A stretch of 44,635 nucleotides of DNA from contig JAFUYP010000032.1 in the NCBI GenBank assembly GCA_017470535.1, forward strand, positions 1 through 44,635, read 5' to 3'. The first letter of the stretch is position 1, and each line of letters opens with the position of its first letter. Source of the DNA: Ruminococcus sp. (GTDB lineage Bacteria > Bacillota > Clostridia > Oscillospirales > Ruminococcaceae). Below, piece after piece: positions 7,146-13,095 of the stretch. The position numbers were made by a program, and so were the translations under genes. The notes beneath the pieces are model-generated. The model was not told the origin of the DNA. It ran no database searches and worked only from the letters and a program-made list of their open reading frames with translations.

Positions 7146-7658
7146 TTATGCAGCGTCGCCGTTTTTGTCTGCAACAGCCTGTAATGTTGCAGCGAGCTTC
7201 TGGATAGGACCCTGGAGCGAACCCACGAGCTGTGCCAGAAGAGTATCCCTTGAAGGGATCTTGGAAAGAGCCTTAACGCCGTCAGCGTCATAGATCTCCT
7301 CGCCGATGTAGCCGGCTTTGAGAGCGAATATCTCACGCTCCTTTACGGAATCAGCGAACTTGCCGAGAATTCTTGCCGGAGCAGTCTGATCGTCATTCGA
7401 GATAGCGATAGCTGTTGTGCCCTCAAGAACATCGGTGATGCCCTCCAGCCCTGCATTTTTGAATGCAAAACGGAGAATGGAGTTCTTCTCTACAAAGTAG
7501 GTAACGCCTGCTTCTCTTAACTCTTTTCTGAGCTTGGTGTCCTCCTCAACAGTTATACCCTTGTAATCAACGAGTACGCCTGCTGCGGAATTTTTGAGCA
7601 TTTCGGTGAGCTTGTCTACCTTTTCCTTCTTTGCAGCTAAAACCTTTTCACTTGCCAT
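7146..7658 (-). CDS. rplJ: 50S ribosomal protein L10
   Basis: A 170-residue protein that anchors the L7/L12 dimers to 23S rRNA at the stalk base. The N-terminal rRNA-binding domain contains VDYKGITVEEDTKLRKELRE and YFVEKNSILRFAFKNAG. The C-terminal helix, which binds L12, covers about 135-165. A GAGGTGA ribosome site precedes the ATG. The upstream neighbour on the same strand is an unrelated lipoprotein gene rather than rplK-rplA, so the operon begins here with its own promoter and a leader of about 170 nt, the region where L10 (as L10-L12) normally represses its own synthesis. Confidence 0.97.
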   Translation of the reverse strand: MASEKVLAAKKEKVDKLTEMLKNSAAGVLVDYKGITVEEDTKLRKELREAGVTYFVEKNSILRFAFKNAGLEGITDVLEGTTAIAISNDDQTAPARILGKFADSVKEREIFALKAGYIGEEIYDADGVKALSKIPSRDTLLAQLVGSLQGPIQKLAATLQAVADKNGDAA

Positions 7659-7820
7659 GTTTTTAGTTTCACCTCGTTTGTAAATAGATTTACAACCGCA
7701 TCAAAAAATCTCTCTATATCAAAAAGACATAAAGAGATCACAAAGCATATCAGTGTTGCCTTTGTTTCCTCGACAGGACTTACGCTTTTTACAGCACCTG
7801 TTGTCTTTAGATACGAATGC
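7659..7820 (-). promoter_or_regulatory. rplJ leader, probable L10-binding autoregulatory RNA
   Basis: About 160 nt of 5' untranslated RNA between the rplJ promoter and start. In Firmicutes this position carries the ribosomal L10 leader, a structure that binds the L10-L12 complex. I see the position and length and several self-complementary segments, but did not fold it. An 82-codon open frame across it is not credible. Confidence 0.55.
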
Positions 7821-7826
7821 TTAAAT

Positions 7827-7855
7827 ATTATATCATAGTCTTGCCGCCTTGTCAA
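7827..7855 (-). promoter_or_regulatory. Sigma-A promoter of rplJ-rplL
   Basis: Minus strand: TTGACA (7850-7855), 17 bp, TATAAT (7827-7832), a full consensus match, as expected for a ribosomal protein operon. Confidence 0.88.
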
Positions 7856-7898
7856 GCGCACGCAGAAACTTTGTGTATCTTTCACAAATGCGCCGCCG

Positions 7899-8582
7899 TC
7901 AGTCGCCGGTGTTTATAGGGTTTTCAACACGCTCTACAGCATTTTTGTCAGTTATCTCTATCTTGTAGGCGTAGGTCTTTTTGCTCCCGTCAATGTCCAC
8001 ATCGGTCGTTTCTGTAAAGTATAAAAGCTCCTCGCCCTTGAAATAATAGTCTGCAAAAAACGCCGTCGCCGTACCCTCGTCAAGCTCGGGCGAGATCTTT
8101 TCAAGATCGTATTCGTGATGAATGTGCGTCACACCGTTCTCGTCCGTGACCTTAGCCTCACTCACCGAGCCGGGCTGGTATATTATCAGCCCCATGTCCG
8201 CCTGAGGGTGCTTAGCGTCCTTAGAGTACGCCGCAAAATCCTTGTCGCCCTTGACAAGATGCGTCACCTTGCCGTTTTCCTCGGTGTAGCTCTCTAAGCT
8301 GTTGTTGTACTGGGCGTAGCTTTTGTTGTCGGTCTTGCCGACGTAGGAGTAAGTCAGTAAGCCCTTCTCATCGTACTTGAAAACAAACTCCTGCTCCTTT
8401 TCGCCGGTGTCAGTCCTTGTCATCGTGACCCTTGCGCTTTCAAGAGAGGCGTAGCTCTCCCTTGCTTTTTTTATAAGCTCTCCGCCCTCAACATCGGGCG
8501 CTTCGCCGCATGAGGCGAGTATAAACGCCGCCCCTATCACCGAAATAAGACCTTTGAGCCTGCTTTTTATCGTTCTTTTCAA
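7899..8582 (-). CDS. Lipoprotein, LolA-like fold candidate
   Basis: A 227-residue predicted lipoprotein with leader MKRTIKSRLKGLISVIGAAF and lipobox LASC (Cys 25). The mature part alternates short strands (SARVTMTRTD, EFVFKYDEKGLLTYSYVG, KKTYAYKIEIT) and resembles the LolA-like outer-surface lipoproteins of Gram-positives that may carry lipids; this is a fold impression, not a domain hit. The start is a TTG at 8582 preceded by AAGGGG. It lies 12 bp downstream of the small membrane protein at 8595, so the two are probably co-transcribed. Function unknown. Confidence 0.75.
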   Translation of the reverse strand: MKRTIKSRLKGLISVIGAAFILASCGEAPDVEGGELIKKARESYASLESARVTMTRTDTGEKEQEFVFKYDEKGLLTYSYVGKTDNKSYAQYNNSLESYTEENGKVTHLVKGDKDFAAYSKDAKHPQADMGLIIYQPGSVSEAKVTDENGVTHIHHEYDLEKISPELDEGTATAFFADYYFKGEELLYFTETTDVDIDGSKKTYAYKIEITDKNAVERVENPINTGD

Positions 8583-8594
8583 TGTGACTGCCCC

Positions 8595-8855
8595 TTAAAG
8601 ATTCTTGCAGGTCTTGGCGTAGACTATCAGCATTACGGGAATGGTGATAAGCTGCGCCACCGTGCAGTTGAGCATCAGCCCGAAGCTGAAGCGGATAATG
8701 TATAAGTTGATGTTTATATTCTCGACGCCCAATTCCTTTCCCCACGCAAGCCAGTCCACCACAGACCCCTGCGCCAGAAAACTTATAAACGCCCCCAGCA
8801 CTATCCCGGCTAAGAAAAAGAATATAAACGCCAGCGTTTTCTTAAAATTCCCCAT
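8595..8855 (-). CDS. DUF4321-like small membrane protein
   Basis: An 86-residue protein with two membrane segments (about 7-29 and 57-80) separated by a short extracytoplasmic loop (WLAWGKELGVENININ). The C-terminal half, with IIRFSFGLMLNCTVAQ, resembles the DUF4321 family of small clostridial membrane proteins of unknown role. Its start follows AAGGAGAG. It probably forms a two-gene operon with the lipoprotein downstream. The family call is from memory of the pattern and is moderately certain. Confidence 0.65.
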   Translation of the reverse strand: MGNFKKTLAFIFFFLAGIVLGAFISFLAQGSVVDWLAWGKELGVENININLYIIRFSFGLMLNCTVAQLITIPVMLIVYAKTCKNL

Positions 8856-8884
8856 TTTCTCTCCTTATGTATCAAATAATATCC

Positions 8885-8928
8885 ATGCGCCCCGGCGGCA
8901 CACCTCACCTGTTACCTGTTACCTGTTA
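8885..8928. repeat. GC-rich/CCTGTTA repeat overlapping a gene end
   Basis: CCTGTTA occurs three times in tandem (8908-8914, 8915-8921, 8922-8928) after GCGCCCCGGCGGCACACCTCA. The first unit contains the stop codon of the acetyltransferase on the minus strand, so the repeat supplies its last residues (LTGNR). Related sequence lies at 9353-9393 and 5340-5374. Confidence 0.55.
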
Positions 8929-9337
8929 GCTCTTTCCTCAGTCCTGCCTTGTCATGCCCCTTTACCCCCGTAAAGTCCTCAAACACCACAAAGACCTCGT
9001 AGCCGTTGTTTTTGTAAAACCGGAGATTTCTCTCTCCTGCCGTCCAGGTGTAGATGTGCCTGCAAACGCCTGATGCCTTTTGCTCGATAAGCCGTAAAAG
9101 CTCACTTCCAAGCCCTTTGCCCCGACAGCGCTCACTCACCCATAGATCCGAAAGATAAAACAGCTCATGCTCGCTGATCCCCGAAACATACCCGACGATA
9201 TTTCCGCCCTCAAAAGCGCCCAGCTCGAACCTTACGCTGTTTTCGGCCGGTATGCCGAGCCGCCTGTCAATGCTCTCAAAATCTTTGTAAATATCATCAA
9301 GCTCCGCCCGGCTCAGCTTAACATCCCTTATCTGCAT
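8912..9337 (-). CDS. GNAT-family N-acetyltransferase
   Basis: A 141-residue acetyl-CoA-dependent acetyltransferase. The acetyl-CoA pyrophosphate-binding loop is RGKGLGS within LSDLWVSERCRGKGLGSELL (about residues 65-85). The downstream strand-helix YTWTAGERNLRFYKNNGYEV is the typical motif B region (NxRFYxxxGYE). The substrate cannot be predicted. AAGGAG precedes the ATG. The final residues are encoded by a tandem CCTGTTA repeat shared with intergenic DNA elsewhere in the window, which suggests the original C-terminus was altered by repeat insertion or expansion. It is monocistronic, between the DUF4321 pair and the yab cluster. Confidence 0.88.
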   Translation of the reverse strand: MQIRDVKLSRAELDDIYKDFESIDRRLGIPAENSVRFELGAFEGGNIVGYVSGISEHELFYLSDLWVSERCRGKGLGSELLRLIEQKASGVCRHIYTWTAGERNLRFYKNNGYEVFVVFEDFTGVKGHDKAGLRKELTGNR

Positions 9338-9352
9338 AACAGCTCCTTAATA

Positions 9353-9393
9353 CCCATGCGTTACCGCCGCATACCTCAACTGTTGCCTTAACT
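9353..9393. repeat. Degenerate copy of the GC-rich/CCTGTTA repeat
   Basis: CCATGCGTTACCGCCGCATA followed by CCTCAACTGTTGCCTTAAC aligns with 8885-8928 at roughly three quarters of positions. The two copies flank the acetyltransferase gene in the same orientation. Confidence 0.4.
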
Positions 9394-9424
9394 AAAAAAA
9401 GTCCGTCTGTCACACTTAAAATCA

Positions 9425-9447
9425 AAGCCGCCCCGGTAAGGCGGCTT
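9425..9447 (-). terminator. Terminator of the yabP-yabQ-divIC-yabR cluster
   Basis: AAGCCGCC (9425-9432) pairs with GGCGGCTT (9440-9447). On the minus strand it follows the yabR stop at 9454 and is trailed by TTTGATTTT. Confidence 0.75.
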
Positions 9448-9453
9448 GCTTGT

Positions 9454-9978
9454 TTATTTTCTTCTTGACGAACCACGGCGCTTGTTGTCAAGAACGTGCT
9501 TTAAGTCCGAGAATTTCTCCTCGCTCGTCGCCTTGAACCTTGACATCATGTCCTCAAAATTCTGGTCGTCGCTCGTCCTCGCAACATATACCGGCGGAGG
9601 TGTCTTCGTAAGATCAACAGGCTCGCCCTGGTCAAAGCTCTTCTCCTTTTTAAAGCCGCCCTGCGGTCTTCTGTCCTGACGGCGTTCAGAGCCGTTCCTG
9701 CCGCCTCTGCCGCCACGGTCATTCCTGTCGCTCCTTGCAGGCGTGGGCAGAGCCTTTTTTATAGACAGACTTATCTTGCCGTCGTCGCCCATGCTCAGTA
9801 CCTTGACCTTGACCTCCTGCCCCTCTGAGATGTGATCCCTTATCTCGCTTACAAACGTGTTTGCGATCTCAGAGATGTGTACCATTCCGGTGGTGTTCTT
9901 GTCAAGCTCCACAAAAGCGCCGAACTTGGTTATGCCTGTTACCTTGCCGTCGTAGATCTTACCTACTTCAAGATTCAT
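9454..9978 (-). CDS. yabR: S1-domain RNA-binding protein, YabR type
   Basis: A protein of about 174 residues with one N-terminal S1 domain (VGKIYDGKVTGITKFGAFVE, then GMVHISEIAN, then GQEVKVKVLSMGDDGKISLS). A disordered Arg/Gly-rich segment follows (RSDRNDRGGRGGRNGSERRQ), then a basic C-terminus. Homologues bind RNA or the ribosome; the role of yabR itself is poorly defined. The second ATG (9978) is preferred because homologues begin at Met-x-(I/L)-E-V-G and GGAAGG precedes it; an ATG at 9999 would add seven residues without a good ribosome site. It closes a yabP-yabQ-divIC-yabR series as in Bacillus subtilis, where spoIIE follows; here a terminator follows instead. Confidence 0.88.
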   Translation of the reverse strand: MNLEVGKIYDGKVTGITKFGAFVELDKNTTGMVHISEIANTFVSEIRDHISEGQEVKVKVLSMGDDGKISLSIKKALPTPARSDRNDRGGRGGRNGSERRQDRRPQGGFKKEKSFDQGEPVDLTKTPPPVYVARTSDDQNFEDMMSRFKATSEEKFSDLKHVLDNKRRGSSRRK

Positions 9979-10033
9979 ATTCTTATTTTTTCCTTCCATT
10001 CCATATATGTGTATGTGTTAAAGCCGGAGGCTT

Positions 10034-10339
10034 TTAATCGCCGTTTATAATGTAAAAGCGTTTTTCCCCGGGGTATGCGTAGCCGAGCTTGCCAATGGCT
10101 ATCTGCTCCATGTAGGTGTCCTCGTCGTCCTCGCTGAGCAGCCTTGTGAACTCATCGTTCTGCTGCTTTGCGACAGTTATCTTGTCGCTGAGCTCCTGAG
10201 TGTCCTGCTTTAACTGCGCTATCTCGCTGCGCTGCGAGAGTATAGTCCATATCGCATATCCGATAAGACAAAGTACCGCTATCACACCGAGTATCGTGAT
10301 AAGTATGCTCCTCTTGCCGCTCTCGCTCTTGGAAGCCAC
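10034..10339 (-). CDS. divIC: Septum formation initiator, DivIC/FtsB family
   Basis: A 101-residue bitopic membrane protein with a short basic cytoplasmic N-terminus, one transmembrane helix (about 13-34: ILITILGVIAVLCLIGYAIW) and an extracytoplasmic coiled coil (SQRSEIAQLKQDTQELSDKI). The C-terminus contains the family's IAIGKLGYAYPGEKRFY. DivIC works with FtsL and DivIB/FtsQ in the divisome. A GTG start at 10339 is chosen because GGGGGAGGG lies 4-5 nt before it; an ATG at 10372 would overlap yabQ and lacks this site. Position between yabQ and yabR matches B. subtilis. Confidence 0.9.
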   Translation of the reverse strand: MASKSESGKRSILITILGVIAVLCLIGYAIWTILSQRSEIAQLKQDTQELSDKITVAKQQNDEFTRLLSEDDEDTYMEQIAIGKLGYAYPGEKRFYIINGD

Positions 10340-10355
10340 AGCGCCCTCCCCCTTT

Positions 10356-10877
10356 TTATTTAATAGTATCACTTGCCTTTTTATTATACACCATGCGGCG
10401 GCAGTGTTTCAAGCGATTTTTAATTATTTTTTTACAAACCGGGGATTTTTTGTATTTTTGAACAAAACGCCGCCCGATGCCGCCTGCTTTTTTGGCAATA
10501 AATCCGAGCGGCGGCAGCAATAGCTTTTCCTTAATTTTCCTGTCGAGCCGGGCAAACAGCCTTATGAGCGGCACTCCTATCAAAAAGTGGATAAGCACAC
10601 CGCTCAGTCCCATGCCGAAGGCTATGAACCACCGCATGGAAATATCGTACCCTGTGAAGATCATGAACCAACCGCCGCCGCATAAAAGCCCAAACAGCAT
10701 ATCCTCCACAAACACCATGATCTTTAAATGCGGCGCTGCGATCCTTGCTATCCTCAGCACCTGATAAAAAAGCCCCAGACACGCCCCTGTGATGCAGGAG
10801 AGCAGGAATACCTCCAGCTCCTTTGAAATGCCCAGCTGCATGGGCAGCATACCCTCAAAGGTGCGAAGAAATATCAT
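10356..10877 (-). CDS. yabQ: Spore cortex biosynthesis membrane protein YabQ
   Basis: A 173-residue protein with about four membrane segments (residues 22-45, 55-75, 80-105, and an amphipathic stretch) and a strongly basic C-terminal tail (KKAGGIGRRFVQKYKKSP onward). The N-terminal pattern ELEVFLLSCITGACLGLFYQ followed by a membrane region with VFVEDMLFGLLCGG matches the YabQ family, needed for cortex formation in B. subtilis. The ATG overlaps the yabP stop as ATGA (10874-10877), indicating translational coupling. Its retention implies a sporulation programme, though cells need not sporulate readily. Confidence 0.88.
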   Translation of the reverse strand: MIFLRTFEGMLPMQLGISKELEVFLLSCITGACLGLFYQVLRIARIAAPHLKIMVFVEDMLFGLLCGGGWFMIFTGYDISMRWFIAFGMGLSGVLIHFLIGVPLIRLFARLDRKIKEKLLLPPLGFIAKKAGGIGRRFVQKYKKSPVCKKIIKNRLKHCRRMVYNKKASDTIK

Positions 10878-11131
10878 CTGAACAGCCGCTCCTTCAGCCC
10901 CGGTTTGTGAGTGAGCTTGTCGCCGTAAACGATAGAGTCTATCATGCCCTCGATCACCATGCCGCCGCTCTCGACGCTCATTTCATTTATGTGCAGACTG
11001 CTCCCCTTTATGGAAAGCGCCGCAAGCTCTGTGTAAAGACGTATCTCCCTCTCGTTAAAACAGTCAACATCAGTCACGCCGGTGAGCGTGAGCTTTTTTC
11101 TTTCATCAAGAATAAGTCCGTGTGTATCCAT
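10874..11131 (-). CDS. yabP: Sporulation protein YabP
   Basis: An 85-residue protein of the YabP/YqfC family. The body matches LILDERKKLTLTGVTDVDCF, then the strand-rich IKGSSLHINEMSVESGGMVI and EGMIDSIVY. In B. subtilis yabP is sigma-E dependent and needed for spore cortex. It is the first gene of yabP-yabQ-divIC-yabR and divergent from the HtrA-like protease. On the minus strand upstream, CATAGATT about 15 bp after GTGAATTA loosely resembles a sigma-E promoter, which is a weak suggestion only. GGAGGGG precedes the start. Confidence 0.88.
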   Translation of the reverse strand: MDTHGLILDERKKLTLTGVTDVDCFNEREIRLYTELAALSIKGSSLHINEMSVESGGMVIEGMIDSIVYGDKLTHKPGLKERLFR

Positions 11132-11300
11132 AGCAGCCCCTCCAGTATTCTTTATTACTAAAATCTATGCAAAAACAACGGGAATAATTCACAGACTTAA
11201 ATTCACTCTGCTATCATATAACTATCACATTCGGGGGTATAATATAAATTATAGTAATATAAGTATAAACAATGCTTAGCATTGATCCGGGGTAAAGAAT

Positions 11301-12818
11301 ATGAACGAGTTCAATAATAACAATAATAATACCGGCGGCTTCGGCAATAGCACGGATCCGCAGAGAGGGAACTATACAGGGTATGATAACGGCTTCTACC
11401 ACTATAACGGCGCACAGGGCAGCTATTTCAGCGGCGGCGATCAGCAGCACCGTGATCCGTTCGGCAGACCTCCTGTTTATAATACCAATGAATACTCCTA
11501 CCAGCCCACCGCCACAGCACCAAAGAAAAGTAAGGCTATGCCTGTTATAATTACACTTGCGGCAGTAGCAGTGCTGGGTGTCGGTTCAGTCGCAGGGTAT
11601 CACCTTATATCCGGCGGCAGGGGCAGCAGTAACGACAGCTCGGTGACACAGCTTGAGGGGGGTGCAAAGAAGGCCGCCTCCTCCTCAGCCGACAGCGAAA
11701 CTACCGTTGACAGGACTGACCTCCCGACATTGGAGCAGCTCTCTACTCCCAGCGACGCTATGTCGATACCGGATATAGTAGAGCTCGTTTCTCCGTCAGT
11801 CGTAGGTGTTTCCTGTACAGGTGCTACATCGGCAGCAACAGGTACGGGTATAATTTTAAGCGACGACGGCTATATAATCACAAACGCCCACGTCGTGAGC
11901 GGCAGCTCCGACGGCAGCGGTATAAGCGTCATGCTGCACGACAGCTATTATAAAAAAGACGACAGCAGTAAGGAAGGCGCTGATGATACAAAGAATAACT
12001 TCATCACCGCCGAGCTTGTCGGACGTGATACTCAGGCGGATATAGCAGTCCTTAAAATAGACCGTAAGGATCTAAAGCCTGCAACGCTCGGCAAATCCGC
12101 AGAGATAAAGGTCGGCGAAGCATCTATCGTAATAGGCAACCCTCTCGGCTTCGAGCTTAAAGGCTCAGTCACAGCAGGCATAATCTCGGCGACAGACAGA
12201 ACACTGTCCGTCGAGGACAGAACGATGAAGCTGATACAGACAGACGCATCGATAAACAGCGGTAACTCAGGCGGACCTCTGATAAACGCCTACGGACAGG
12301 TCATAGGTATAACATCAGTCAAGGTGTCCTCCACCTACGGCGAGGGTCTTGGCTTTGCGATACCGATAGATGAGGCGCTTCCTATAATCAATGACCTTAT
12401 GGAGTATGGCTATGTCACCGGCAGACCTACGCTTGGCTGGTCGGGCAAGAATATCACCGAGATATATTCGCAGTATTATAAAGTACCTCAGGGCTTCTAT
12501 GTGTCCGATATGACCAGCGGCGGACCTGCTGAGCAGGCAGGAATCGAGATAGGCGATATAATCGTAGGCGTCAACGGTACGACTATCACGACTGTCGAGG
12601 AGATAAATAAGATAGTCGAGGAGTTCAAGGCAGGCGATACGGTCACTATCGCATTTTACAGAGATGATAAGCTCAACAGCGTAGATGTTGTCCTGGGCGA
12701 TGCCGCAGAGACAGGTAAGGGTGCAGACACACAGTCGGATAATTATGGCGGCTATGATAACTACGGCGGCTATGACGACTACGATCTGTTCCGCAGATTC
12801 TACGGCTTCGGCTTCTGA
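11301..12818 (+). CDS. HtrA/DegP-like membrane-anchored serine protease with PDZ domain
   Basis: A 505-residue quality-control protease at the outer face of the membrane. Residues 1-78 are a cytoplasmic low-complexity Asn/Gly/Tyr region, 80-104 a transmembrane anchor and 105-150 a Ser-rich linker. The trypsin-like domain has its triad at His197 (ITNAHVV), Asp247 (QADIAVL) and Ser323 (GNSGGPL). A PDZ domain covers about 375-465 (GGPAEQAGIEIGDIIVGVNG). The tail from 478 is Gly/Tyr/Asp repeats ending in an aromatic RRFYGFGF, which might act as an internal PDZ ligand (speculation). Start follows GGGGTAAAGA. It is monocistronic with a strong terminator at 12861. Confidence 0.95.
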   Translation: MNEFNNNNNNTGGFGNSTDPQRGNYTGYDNGFYHYNGAQGSYFSGGDQQHRDPFGRPPVYNTNEYSYQPTATAPKKSKAMPVIITLAAVAVLGVGSVAGYHLISGGRGSSNDSSVTQLEGGAKKAASSSADSETTVDRTDLPTLEQLSTPSDAMSIPDIVELVSPSVVGVSCTGATSAATGTGIILSDDGYIITNAHVVSGSSDGSGISVMLHDSYYKKDDSSKEGADDTKNNFITAELVGRDTQADIAVLKIDRKDLKPATLGKSAEIKVGEASIVIGNPLGFELKGSVTAGIISATDRTLSVEDRTMKLIQTDASINSGNSGGPLINAYGQVIGITSVKVSSTYGEGLGFAIPIDEALPIINDLMEYGYVTGRPTLGWSGKNITEIYSQYYKVPQGFYVSDMTSGGPAEQAGIEIGDIIVGVNGTTITTVEEINKIVEEFKAGDTVTIAFYRDDKLNSVDVVLGDAAETGKGADTQSDNYGGYDNYGGYDDYDLFRRFYGFGF

Positions 12819-12860
12819 TATTCGCTTTTTCCTAATTTTTTCATATTCTTTTACTTCCGG

Positions 12861-12891
12861 AAAACCGCCGACTGTCATGGTCGGCGGTTTT
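12861..12891 (+). terminator. Terminator of the HtrA-like gene
   Basis: AAAACCGCCGA (12861-12871) pairs with TCGGCGGTTTT (12881-12891), followed by a T-rich run. Confidence 0.88.
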
Positions 12892-13001
12892 CTTTTTCCG
12901 GTCGTGGCACAGGCAAAAGATAAGCCTGCTTTATGAAATAAAAAAATATTAACTTAAAGGTTTTCGTCATTAAATATTTATATTTTTTTGCCGCCGCCCC
13001 C

Positions 13002-13030
13002 TTGTAAAAGAAAGGTAAATGTGTTAGAAT
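13002..13030 (+). promoter_or_regulatory. Promoter of the GH94 gene
   Basis: TTGTAA (13002-13007), 17 bp, TAGAAT (13025-13030), followed by a 65-nt leader that contains a short TGCGGC/GCCGTA inverted repeat and AAGGAGTG before the ATG at 13096. Confidence 0.55.
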
Positions 13031-13095
13031 AGGGATAGGTCAATATGAAACTATGCGGCATAGCCGTAAATAAATATCAAGGAGTGTTTTAACCA

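Noticed and set aside
7637-7885. 82-codon open frame upstream of rplJ
   Set aside because: It overlaps the rplJ start, promoter and leader; the leader interpretation explains the region better.
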